Source: Eubacteriales bacterium (GTDB taxonomy: Bacteria > Bacillota > Clostridia > Lachnospirales > Lachnospiraceae). From it: a stretch of DNA of 64,000 nucleotides. A program made the position numbers and the translations under genes. The notes below the pieces were generated by a model. It had not been told where the DNA came from. It saw nothing but the letters and a program-made list of their open reading frames with translations, and did not search any database. Shown here piece by piece: positions 57,622 through 64,000 of the stretch; position 1 is the stretch's first letter; each line of letters starts with the position of its first letter. The stretch spans positions 1 through 64,000 of the forward strand of contig JAUNOK010000010.1 of NCBI GenBank assembly GCA_030537195.1, read 5' to 3'.

Positions 57622-57650
57622 AAAATATTCCTTTGTGAGCGATTTGTCAA
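57622..57650 (-). promoter_or_regulatory. Sigma-A promoter of the T-box/cstA transcript
   Basis: TTGACA (57650-57645), a 17-base spacer and TATTTT (57627-57622) on the minus strand place the start of transcription near 57615, at the 5' end of the T-box leader. Confidence 0.7.
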
Positions 57651-57679
57651 TAAGAAAATTAAAAAATTATTAAATTTTC

Positions 57680-58768
57680 TTAAATAACCATCCAGTCTTC
57701 GAATTTATTCGCATTTTCAACGATGTTGACAATTCCGTCTGCGCCGTAAGTAAATGCCCTGTGAATGAATACATTTACTTCCTCACCCTTCTTTATCGGA
57801 GCTTCCTCAACATTTCTTGTTCCGACAACCTCTATGCCATTGACATTGACTGTTATCTCAACTTCCTTACCCATGAAAAGCTTGTTTACAACCACACCCT
57901 TTTCAACAGAAGCGGCTGAATCAACCTTCTCATCAAGTTTTGTGATGTTGACATTCTCTGGACGGAGTACCGCCTTGACAGAATCATCAAGCTGGTTAAA
58001 ACCTTTAATTCTGTTAATCTGGTCAACATGTACAGGGTGACCCATGAATTCTGCCATAAATGCGGTCTCAGGCTCTCTGTATATCTGTCTTGGTGTGCCA
58101 ATCTGCTCAATATGTCCCTTGTTAGTGACAATAATTTCATCGGCAACCTCAATTGCCTCGTCCTGATCATGTGTAACGAATATACTTGTGATTCCAACCT
58201 TGGTAATCATATCACGAAGCCAGCTTCTTAATTCCTGTCTTACCTTCGCGTCAATCGCTGCAAATGGCTCATCAAGCAGCAGAAGCTCCGGATTAGGCGC
58301 TAATGCCCTTGCAAATGCAACTCTCTGTCTCTGTCCGCCTGATAACTGGCTAGGATACCTCTTAGCCATACCTGAAAGTCCGACAAGCTCAATAAGCTCG
58401 TCAACACGTTTTTTAATGTCCGATTTCTTCCATTTGTTGACCTTTAATCCAAATGCAATGTTATCATACACTGTCATATATCTGAAAAGTGCGTAATTCT
58501 GGAAAACAAAGCCTATTCCACGCTTACTTGCCGGCACATCATTAACGACCTTGCCGTCAATAATAATATCACCTGAATCCGCAGTCTCAAGACCTGCTAT
58601 CATTCTTAATATAGTAGTTTTGCCGCTTCCGCTAGGTCCAAGCAGCGCAATAAGCTTACCCTTCTCAATTCCGAGATTAATATTATTAGAGGCTTTAAAT
58701 GTGCCATATGTCTTATTGATATTACGAAGCTCTACATATTTTTCTGTATCCTGCTGTAATTCTGCCAT
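57680..58768 (-). CDS. cysA: Sulfate ABC transporter ATP-binding protein
   Basis: The 362-residue protein has Walker A LLGPSGSGKTT (about 43-52), the Q-loop VFQNYALF, signature LSGGQRQR (about 141-148), Walker B LLLLDEPFAAID and the H-loop FVTHDQ, followed by a TOBE-like C-terminal domain (about 245-362; VLRPENVNI). Its QNYALFRYMTVYDNIAFGL segment is typical of CysA. It drives sulfate/thiosulfate import with CysT and CysW. It is the last gene of the sbp-cysT-cysW-cysA operon; an AT-rich hairpin follows. Confidence 0.94.
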   Translation of the reverse strand: MAELQQDTEKYVELRNINKTYGTFKASNNINLGIEKGKLIALLGPSGSGKTTILRMIAGLETADSGDIIIDGKVVNDVPASKRGIGFVFQNYALFRYMTVYDNIAFGLKVNKWKKSDIKKRVDELIELVGLSGMAKRYPSQLSGGQRQRVAFARALAPNPELLLLDEPFAAIDAKVRQELRSWLRDMITKVGITSIFVTHDQDEAIEVADEIIVTNKGHIEQIGTPRQIYREPETAFMAEFMGHPVHVDQINRIKGFNQLDDSVKAVLRPENVNITKLDEKVDSAASVEKGVVVNKLFMGKEVEITVNVNGIEVVGTRNVEEAPIKKGEEVNVFIHRAFTYGADGIVNIVENANKFEDWMVI

Positions 58769-58800
58769 AATCTGTTCCGCCTTTCTGTTGTAGTGCGTTT

Positions 58801-59646
58801 CTATCCTTCCTGCTGCTCTTTCTCTGCCTTAGCTGCCTGCTGTCCCTTGTATTCAAGTACACTTCGAAGCACCAGTATAATAACCGCCATCAGCACAAGA
58901 ATTGCTGACACTGCAAATGCTCCCGTAAAATCATATCCCTGATACAGAAGTTCAATATACAGCGGCATTGTGTTAGTTCTTCCGCGCAGATGTCCTGAAA
59001 GAACGGATACCGCGCCGAACTCGCCCATTGCTCTGGCTGTACACAGTACAATACCGTAGAGAAGCGGCCATTTGATATGTGGGAATGTAACCTTCCAGAA
59101 TATAGTCCAGCCATTCGCTCCCATAAGTGCTGCGGCCTCCTCCTCGTCAGTTCCCTGCGAGGTAAGAACCGGTATCAGCTCCCTAGAAATGAATGGAAAT
59201 GTTACAAATATAGTTGCAAGCACGATTCCCGGAACTGCGAATATAATTCTTATTCCCATAGCCTTAAGATATGGATATATAAAACTCTGTCTACCGAATG
59301 TAAGCACGTATATAAGACCTGCTATAATCGGCGAAACAGTGAGTGGTAAATCTATTAAAGTAGATATAATCTTCTTGCCCCTAAACTGGAATTTCGTAAT
59401 AAGCCATGAGGCAAATATTCCGAAAAATGTGTTGCACACAACTGCAATAAGTGAAACCTCTATTGTCAGCTTAATTGAATGAAGTGCGTATTTGTCGGTA
59501 ACTGCCGCCAGAAATACCTTTATCCCCTTAGAAAATGCTGTGTACATTACATAGCTGAGGGGCAGAATAAGCATCACAAATAAAAACAACACACTTATAC
59601 CTATTAGAATCCATTTTAATGGACCTGAATCTTTTCTGATGTTCAT
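58801..59646 (-). CDS. cysW: Sulfate ABC transporter permease CysW
   Basis: The 281-residue protein has six predicted membrane helices and the EAA-type loop EEAAALMGANGWTIFWKVTFPHIKWPL (about 170-198), which contacts CysA. The segment GEFGAVSVLSGHLRGRTNTMPLYIELLYQGYDFTGAFAVSAIL is characteristic of CysW. It follows cysT by 14 bases and precedes cysA by 32 bases. Confidence 0.93.
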   Translation of the reverse strand: MNIRKDSGPLKWILIGISVLFLFVMLILPLSYVMYTAFSKGIKVFLAAVTDKYALHSIKLTIEVSLIAVVCNTFFGIFASWLITKFQFRGKKIISTLIDLPLTVSPIIAGLIYVLTFGRQSFIYPYLKAMGIRIIFAVPGIVLATIFVTFPFISRELIPVLTSQGTDEEEAAALMGANGWTIFWKVTFPHIKWPLLYGIVLCTARAMGEFGAVSVLSGHLRGRTNTMPLYIELLYQGYDFTGAFAVSAILVLMAVIILVLRSVLEYKGQQAAKAEKEQQEG

Positions 59647-59660
59647 ACACTAACCCCTTT

Positions 59661-60503
59661 CTATGAAATTCCACTTACAATCTTAGATGTCCTGCTCTGT
59701 AACACTGCATTTATAAAGAGAATAATAAATGCTATGAAAAGCATTACAAGCGCTATTGATGTTGCGCTTGCGTAGTCATATTCCTGAAGCTTTGACATAA
59801 TCATAAGCGGTGCTATCTCTGTCTCATACGGTGTATTTCCTGCTATGAATACGACGCTTCCGTATTCGCCGAGTCCTCTTGCGAATGACATTGTAAATCC
59901 GCCGATAAGTGCCGGAAGTATCTCTGGAAGTATTACCTTGAATACTGTCTGTCTGTTGGTTGCGCCAAGCATATTGGCTGCCTCCTCGTACTGGATATCC
60001 ACCTTTTCAAGCACCGGCTGGACTGCCCTCACAACGAATGGTATTCCAACGAATATGAGTGCAAATATAATTCCCAGCCTTGTATATGCAATCTTGATTC
60101 CGAATTTGCCGAAAAATGCTCCAAGCCATCCGTTAGTTGTTGTCAGATGTGTAAGTGCTATACCTGCAACGGCTGTCGGCAGTGCAAATGGGAGTTCAAT
60201 TATTCCATTCATAATCTGCTTGCCCGGAAAGTTGTATCTTACAAGAACCCATGCAAGAATTGTTCCCATAACTGCGTCTATAAGTGCCGCAATTAACGCT
60301 GTCTCAAGACTTACTCTGTAGCTTGAAAGCACCCTCGGCCTTGTAACTGTCGTTATGAATTCCGTAAACGACAGCTTTGCCGAGAATATCACAAGGGTAC
60401 ATAAAGGGATAACAACAATAATTCCTAACATTGCAATTGTTATTCCAAATGAAAGACCAAAGCCCGGTATTACTCTTTCTTTCTTTCTTTTCTTCTCTTT
60501 CAT
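59661..60503 (-). CDS. cysT: Sulfate ABC transporter permease CysT
   Basis: The 280-residue protein has six membrane helices, a basic N-terminus (KEKKRKKERV), the segment PRVLSSYRVSLETALIAALIDAVMGTILAWVLVRY and the EAA loop YEEAANMLGATNRQTVFKVILPEILPALIGGF. GLGEYGSVVFIAGNTPYETEIAPLMIMSKLQEYDY is a CysT hallmark. It lies 23 bases after the end of the interrupted sbp frame. Confidence 0.93.
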   Translation of the reverse strand: MKEKKRKKERVIPGFGLSFGITIAMLGIIVVIPLCTLVIFSAKLSFTEFITTVTRPRVLSSYRVSLETALIAALIDAVMGTILAWVLVRYNFPGKQIMNGIIELPFALPTAVAGIALTHLTTTNGWLGAFFGKFGIKIAYTRLGIIFALIFVGIPFVVRAVQPVLEKVDIQYEEAANMLGATNRQTVFKVILPEILPALIGGFTMSFARGLGEYGSVVFIAGNTPYETEIAPLMIMSKLQEYDYASATSIALVMLFIAFIILFINAVLQSRTSKIVSGIS

Positions 60504-60526
60504 TCTGTCGTTTCCCCTTCCCTTAA

Positions 60527-61645
60527 TTACTTCTTTTCATATATCTTATCGAATACTCCGCCATCCTTAAAATGCTTATTGGCAGCTTCGCTCCAGCCTC
60601 CAAAATGTGCTATATCCGTAAGTTCTACATTGGTTACTATCCACTTTCCATCGGCTGAAAGCTCTGTGATTGTGTTACCTTTTGATTCTGTGGCATATTT
60701 TTCAAGAATTGCTTTATTAGATGGTCTGTAATAATTCTGTGCCTCTAATTACTGTGCCTCATCCGAATACAGATATGAAAGGTACTCTGTCGCAACGCCT
60801 CTTGTTCCTCTCTCATCAACCACTTCATCTACAACGGCTACTGTTGGCTGGCACAGGATTGACACTGATGGAACTACTATGTCGTATTTGTCAGGGTCTT
60901 CTTTAAGTGCAAGAAATGCCTCATTTTCCCATGCTATAAGCACATCCCCCTGTCCGTTTTCTGTAAATGTTGTCGTTGCTCCTCTTGCTCCTGAATCAAG
61001 CACCAGCACATTTTTATAAAGCTTCTTAATGCTTTCCTCTATCTGTGTCTCTGACTGTCCCTGCTTCTCAAAGTAATACCATGCTGCAAGATAATTCCAT
61101 CTTGCACCGCCTGATGTCTTAGGATTAGGTGTTATAACTCCGACTCCGTCTTTTAACAAGTCGTTCCAGTCCTGAATATTCTTAGGATTGCCCTTTCTTA
61201 CAAGGAACACAATTGATGATGTGTATGGAGAACTATCGAGGTCAAACTCGCTTGTATATCCTGCATCTATAAATCCTGCATCCCTGATAGTATCAACATC
61301 GCCCTCAAGTGCAAGTGTTACCACATCTGCCTCAAGTCCGTTGGCAACCTCAAGTGCCTGCTTTCCTGAACCTCCGTGCGACTGGACTACACTTACGTCC
61401 TGTCCATGAAGCTCTTTCCAATGCTTTGCAAAAAGCTCATTATATGATGCATACAATTCTCTTGTTGGATCATAAGAAACATTGGTTATCTCAACTGGCT
61501 TTGAATAATCAACATCATCTGCCGCCTTACCAATGCCGCAGCCTGCCAGCGCTCCTGCTGTCAGCACAACTGCCAGTGCTGCTGTGGCTGCCTTTGTTAA
61601 TACTGATTTTCTGCTCTTAATTTTTTCATTGTTGTTAAATCTCAT
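60527..61645 (-). pseudogene. sbp: Sulfate-binding lipoprotein gene interrupted by a 15-bp duplication with TAA
   Basis: The frame encodes a lipoprotein (signal peptide with lipobox LAGC, about 33-36) and sulfate-binding motifs [47 protein letters not shown] and [10 protein letters not shown]. At 60751 it meets TAA after SDEAQ. The same frame continues for 74 codons, NYYRPSN, ELSADGKWIVTN and HFGGWSEAANKHFKDGGVFD, the normal C-terminus. The stop lies in a near-perfect tandem duplication: GAGGCACAGTAATTA then GAGGCACAGAATTA. Without the 15-bp insert it would read SDEAQNYYRPS. So 298 residues are made unless the stop is read through; the C-terminal lobe is lost. Confidence 0.85.
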
Positions 61646-61668
61646 AATAAGTCCCTCCTGAAATTGTT

Positions 61669-61700
61669 AGTCTTAATCAAAACTCTAAGTCTTAATCAAA
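61669..61700. repeat. Two direct repeats upstream of the sbp ribosome site
   Basis: AGTCTTAATCAAA occurs at 61669-61681 and again at 61688-61700, 19 bases apart, 10-40 bases before the sbp ribosome site. They may be protein binding sites or part of an RNA structure in the leader. Confidence 0.5.
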
Positions 61701-61831
61701 TTCATAATTAGTCATTAATAATTCAAGAGTGGCTTATCATCTTCCCCGGCACTGCAATCACTTACATTAACCGGTTGCTGATATCATCTGCGTATGAATT
61801 GCTTTGTGGATATCGTCTCTTTTTATTAAAG

Positions 61832-61972
61832 TTAGTTCAACTCAATTTCTGGCAAGCTACCCGAGTACGATTCCTGCACCAAAGGAAGAATCAAAGTCAT
61901 TCTTTCTTCTGAAAACATACAACAGCAACAACAGCCTTCCTGTGTACCTGATGTCTTAGATAATTGTTTCAT
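61832..61972 (-). CDS. 46-residue polycysteine ORF, likely leader peptide of the sulfate operon
   Basis: The ATG at 61972 follows AAGGAGG with eight-base spacing. The product MKQLSKTSGTQEG continues with five consecutive cysteines (residues 14-18, codons TGT TGT TGC TGT TGT), then MFSEERMTLILPLVQESYSG and SLPEIELN. It is the first ORF of the sulfate uptake transcript, 186 bases before sbp, and lies just downstream of a consensus promoter. A run of cysteine codons ahead of sulfur genes is what a ribosome-stalling cysteine sensor needs; similar polycysteine ORFs control sulfur operons in mycobacteria. Whether the peptide itself has a function is unknown. Confidence 0.7.
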   Translation of the reverse strand: MKQLSKTSGTQEGCCCCCMFSEERMTLILPLVQESYSGSLPEIELN

Positions 61973-62025
61973 AACTCATTCCTCCTTCTTAATTCCTACT
62001 AAGTTTATATGTTACTATGTTGCAG

Positions 62026-62054
62026 ATTATATACCTACTAGGTTTGTATGTCAA
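62026..62054 (-). promoter_or_regulatory. Consensus sigma-A promoter of the sulfate operon with internal palindrome
   Basis: TTGACA, 17 bases and TATAAT on the minus strand are a perfect consensus. In the spacer lies ACCTACTAGGT (62033-62043), a perfect palindrome with a one-base centre. A related copy, CCTACTAAGTTT (61995-62006), lies 39 bases on, in the leader. Both would be bound by a repressor such as an Rrf2/CymR-type sulfur regulator. Confidence 0.75.
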
Positions 62055-62100
62055 TAGTGTTTTTAGGATTTCATCTCTTATAACCTATCTTCTTGACTTC

Positions 62101-62130
62101 TTGTCTTATCTGTATTACTATGTATAATAC
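62101..62130 (+). promoter_or_regulatory. Promoter and probable autoregulatory operator of the GntR gene
   Basis: TTGTCT (62101-62106), 16 bases and TATAAT (62123-62128). The inverted repeat GTATTA, 7 bases, TAATAC (62112-62130) covers the -10 box and is a good operator for the GntR protein encoded next. Confidence 0.55.
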
Positions 62131-62173
62131 AAATATAACAATAATTAGTTTTCATTGCAGAAAGGAGCTTCAT

Positions 62174-62557
62174 ATGGTTATTGAACTTGATTTTGCGAGC
62201 GACACGCCCATATATGTACAGTTAAGAAATCAGATTGTTAAAGGAATTGGCAAGGGAGAGCTTAAGGCTGGCGAGAAACTGCCGACTGTCAGACAGCTTG
62301 CTTCTGATACGGGAGTCAATACAATGACTGTCAATAAAACTTACCAGATTCTTAAAGCTGAAGGTTTTATTAAGACCGACAGAAGACTTGGTGCATTTGT
62401 CGCAGAGAATATTAATATGGATATTGAATTCAGAGAAAAACTTGAATCAGAGCTTGAGCTGCTGTCAGCAGAAGCAAGCATTACCGGAATGGATAAGGAA
62501 GAATTCTTAAAAATGTGCGAAAACATTTATTCTAAGATGAATCCCTGCACAATGTAA
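62174..62557 (+). CDS. GntR family regulator, YtrA type
   Basis: The ATG at 62174 follows AAAGGAG; a longer upstream frame has no ribosome site. The 127-residue protein has an N-terminal GntR winged helix (DTPIYVQLRNQIVKGIGKGELKAGEKLPTVRQLASDTGVNTMTVNKTYQILKAEGFIKT, about 9-67) and a short C-terminal helical region (about 80-120), the YtrA layout for small dimeric repressors. YtrA regulators usually control adjacent membrane protein genes; the next gene, 28 bases on, is such a protein. Confidence 0.9.
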   Translation: MVIELDFASDTPIYVQLRNQIVKGIGKGELKAGEKLPTVRQLASDTGVNTMTVNKTYQILKAEGFIKTDRRLGAFVAENINMDIEFREKLESELELLSAEASITGMDKEEFLKMCENIYSKMNPCTM

Positions 62558-62585
62558 CAACTACTAAAGAAAAGGAGGCTTCCTT

Positions 62586-63989
62586 ATGAAAATCGCTATG
62601 TTTATGCTATTTTTCGTATGCAACATGTTCACAATTCTTATTATGAGATTCGCATATGAATCCAATTACCGATACAACAACGGCATGCTTATCGGCGTCC
62701 ACATTCCAGGCGAGCATGTTAATGACGATGATGTTACGAAACTTATGACACGCTTTAAGAAAAGTATGAAATATTTTCAGAATATCAACGCAGTGCTCTC
62801 AATAGCCATATGCTTTCTTAACTTTGTAAGCATAATCATTTTCGTTATTGTGTATACAATCTGGATTCTCGCGTTCGTTTTCGGAATTATGTATATCCAG
62901 CTTTCAGCGCATAGGAAAATGTATCTGTTAAAGATACAGAATGGCTGGTTTGTGGAATCCCAGAAGCAGAAGGTCTTTATTGATACCCGTGCCTGTGCAA
63001 ATGCTGACGCAACCCCTATCAGCTTCAGATACCATATCATCATAATTACCGCCGAACTGCTTGCCATGATTCCATTCTATTCATGGACAGACAGAGTGTA
63101 TTTTTCAATTATTATTGTATTTGCAATATGCACTGTCATTGTCTCTGTATTCGGACTTGTATTCCACATTTATATGAACAGACGACAGAATCAGGCGTAC
63201 AGCCTCAATTCGGACATCAACAACATAGTTAATCTTACTATGAAGAAATACATCGGTTCAGCAATGCTTGTGATGTCACTTCTTAACTTTGCGGCATGGA
63301 TAACATTTGTATTAATGTGTGTTATTCAGGATACTGTTGGAAACTTAAGTCTCTGCATGTACATTATTCTACAGTTATTAAGCGGTTGTACGCTCACCAT
63401 CATTCTCATTCTGGCACGAAACAGAAAGAACGAGATGCTTAAGGCTGACACCCAGCCGGTATTCGTTGATGATGATGACTACTGGAAGACTGGATTTTAC
63501 TACAATCCTAATGACCCGCACCTTTTCGTACCCGACAGGCTGTGCTCGACCAATTATTCACTTAACTATGCCCGCACCGGCGCTAAGATATTTACAGGAA
63601 CAATCGCAGCGGTTGTTCTAGGAGCAATAATATGGGTAACTATTGTATTAATCCCATACATCCACGTTACTATTGATATCAGGACTACTGAAAGCACTGT
63701 AAATGTGTCTTCTTGCGGTTACACAAGCAGGATTAACATTGATGACATTACCGAGCTTGCACTTATGGATTCGCTGCCGGATGACCATTTTTATAAATAT
63801 AATGGCGGTGCAACCGACAGTTACCGCGTCGGTAAATTCAAGGGCAACACTTATGGCAAATGTTATCTCTATATTTTTAATGATGTTTCTCCTGTGCTTA
63901 TGATAAAGACTGCCGACCAGACCGTGTTCATCAATTCCAAGAAAGATGGCGAGATTGTTAATCTGTATAATGCAATTAAAAGTGATTAA
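62586..63989 (+). CDS. Multi-pass membrane protein with DUF5808-like segment
   Basis: The 467-residue protein has about eight membrane helices, including residues ~1-20, 60-100, 150-200, 218-285 and 335-360. A conserved soluble motif, DDDYWKTGFYYNPNDPHLFVPDR (about 298-320), fits the DUF5808 family, and the C-terminal part (about 365-467) is an extracellular beta domain. AAAGGAGG precedes the ATG. It forms an operon with the YtrA-type regulator. Family members often lie with GntR/YtrA regulators and are thought to work in the envelope. Its stop codon is 11 bases before the window end. Confidence 0.75.
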   Translation: MKIAMFMLFFVCNMFTILIMRFAYESNYRYNNGMLIGVHIPGEHVNDDDVTKLMTRFKKSMKYFQNINAVLSIAICFLNFVSIIIFVIVYTIWILAFVFGIMYIQLSAHRKMYLLKIQNGWFVESQKQKVFIDTRACANADATPISFRYHIIIITAELLAMIPFYSWTDRVYFSIIIVFAICTVIVSVFGLVFHIYMNRRQNQAYSLNSDINNIVNLTMKKYIGSAMLVMSLLNFAAWITFVLMCVIQDTVGNLSLCMYIILQLLSGCTLTIILILARNRKNEMLKADTQPVFVDDDDYWKTGFYYNPNDPHLFVPDRLCSTNYSLNYARTGAKIFTGTIAAVVLGAIIWVTIVLIPYIHVTIDIRTTESTVNVSSCGYTSRINIDDITELALMDSLPDDHFYKYNGGATDSYRVGKFKGNTYGKCYLYIFNDVSPVLMIKTADQTVFINSKKDGEIVNLYNAIKSD

Positions 63990-64000
63990 TAACTGCCAAA

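Noticed and set aside
61949-61978. An earlier ATG (7 codons, MSYETII) overlapping the polycysteine ORF start
   Set aside because: It lies only one or two bases after AAGGAGG, too close for initiation; the ATG used by the Cys ORF has normal spacing.

Overview
The window is a low-GC chromosomal segment of a Firmicute, most likely a Lachnospiraceae member close to Lachnospira (Eubacterium) eligens. That is an inference from gene content: type III glutamine synthetase, a T-box riboswitch, a B. subtilis-like yabP-yabQ-divIC-spoIIE-tilS-hpt-ftsH block, a GH28 pectin hydrolase, and leaderless enzymes typical of this family. No rRNA, CRISPR array or complete insertion sequence is present. One tRNA gene is seen (Gln, CTG).

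Layout. 1-9.4 kb holds housekeeping genes and small membrane proteins: a CvfB-like S1 protein (partial), tRNA-Gln, a PII protein whose T-loop tyrosine is Phe, a YesL-like protein, cyclophilin, a TPM/zinc-ribbon pair, a candidate sRNA, class II aldolase and a class B sortase. 9.4-12.6 kb has glnN behind a possible attenuator, a 200+ bp imperfect palindrome, and luxS. 12.6-16.3 kb is an operon of a DUF1538 membrane protein, a tandem PII-like protein, a rhodanese-TtcA fusion and a small Cys protein. 16.4-28.4 kb looks accessory: a GH5-like lipoprotein lacking the usual nucleophile, a decayed rhuM gene, HTH fragments, an AraC regulator with a 25-codon gene beside it, and a complete lactose/galactose cluster (lacZ, GPH symporter, galK, galT) with a divergent AraC regulator.

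28.6-46.7 kb is core again: RlmD-type methyltransferase, YhaM-type exonuclease, an HtrA-like protein without a catalytic triad, mutS2, a two-component pair, trmL, an aminotransferase with an Lrp regulator, an AIR-synthase-like protein, a DnaQ-like exonuclease, a GGDEF protein, trmD, an SGNH-fold protein without its catalytic residues, and a GH13 enzyme. 46.9-54.1 kb is the ftsH-to-spoVT block, with a SpoIIE that lacks its membrane half and a sigma-G-like promoter before spoVT. 54.2-57.7 kb has a cytoplasmic GH28 enzyme and cstA behind a T-box whose specifier appears to be CUC (Leu).

57.7-62.1 kb is a sulfate ABC transporter operon (sbp-cysT-cysW-cysA). Its first product is a 46-codon ORF with five consecutive cysteine codons, immediately downstream of a consensus sigma-A promoter that carries a palindromic operator. 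This looks like a cysteine-sensing leader peptide and is the best candidate for an undescribed regulatory system here. The sulfate-binding protein gene itself carries a 15-bp in-frame duplication that introduces a TAA codon 74 codons before the natural end. The window ends with a GntR regulator and a DUF5808-type membrane protein.
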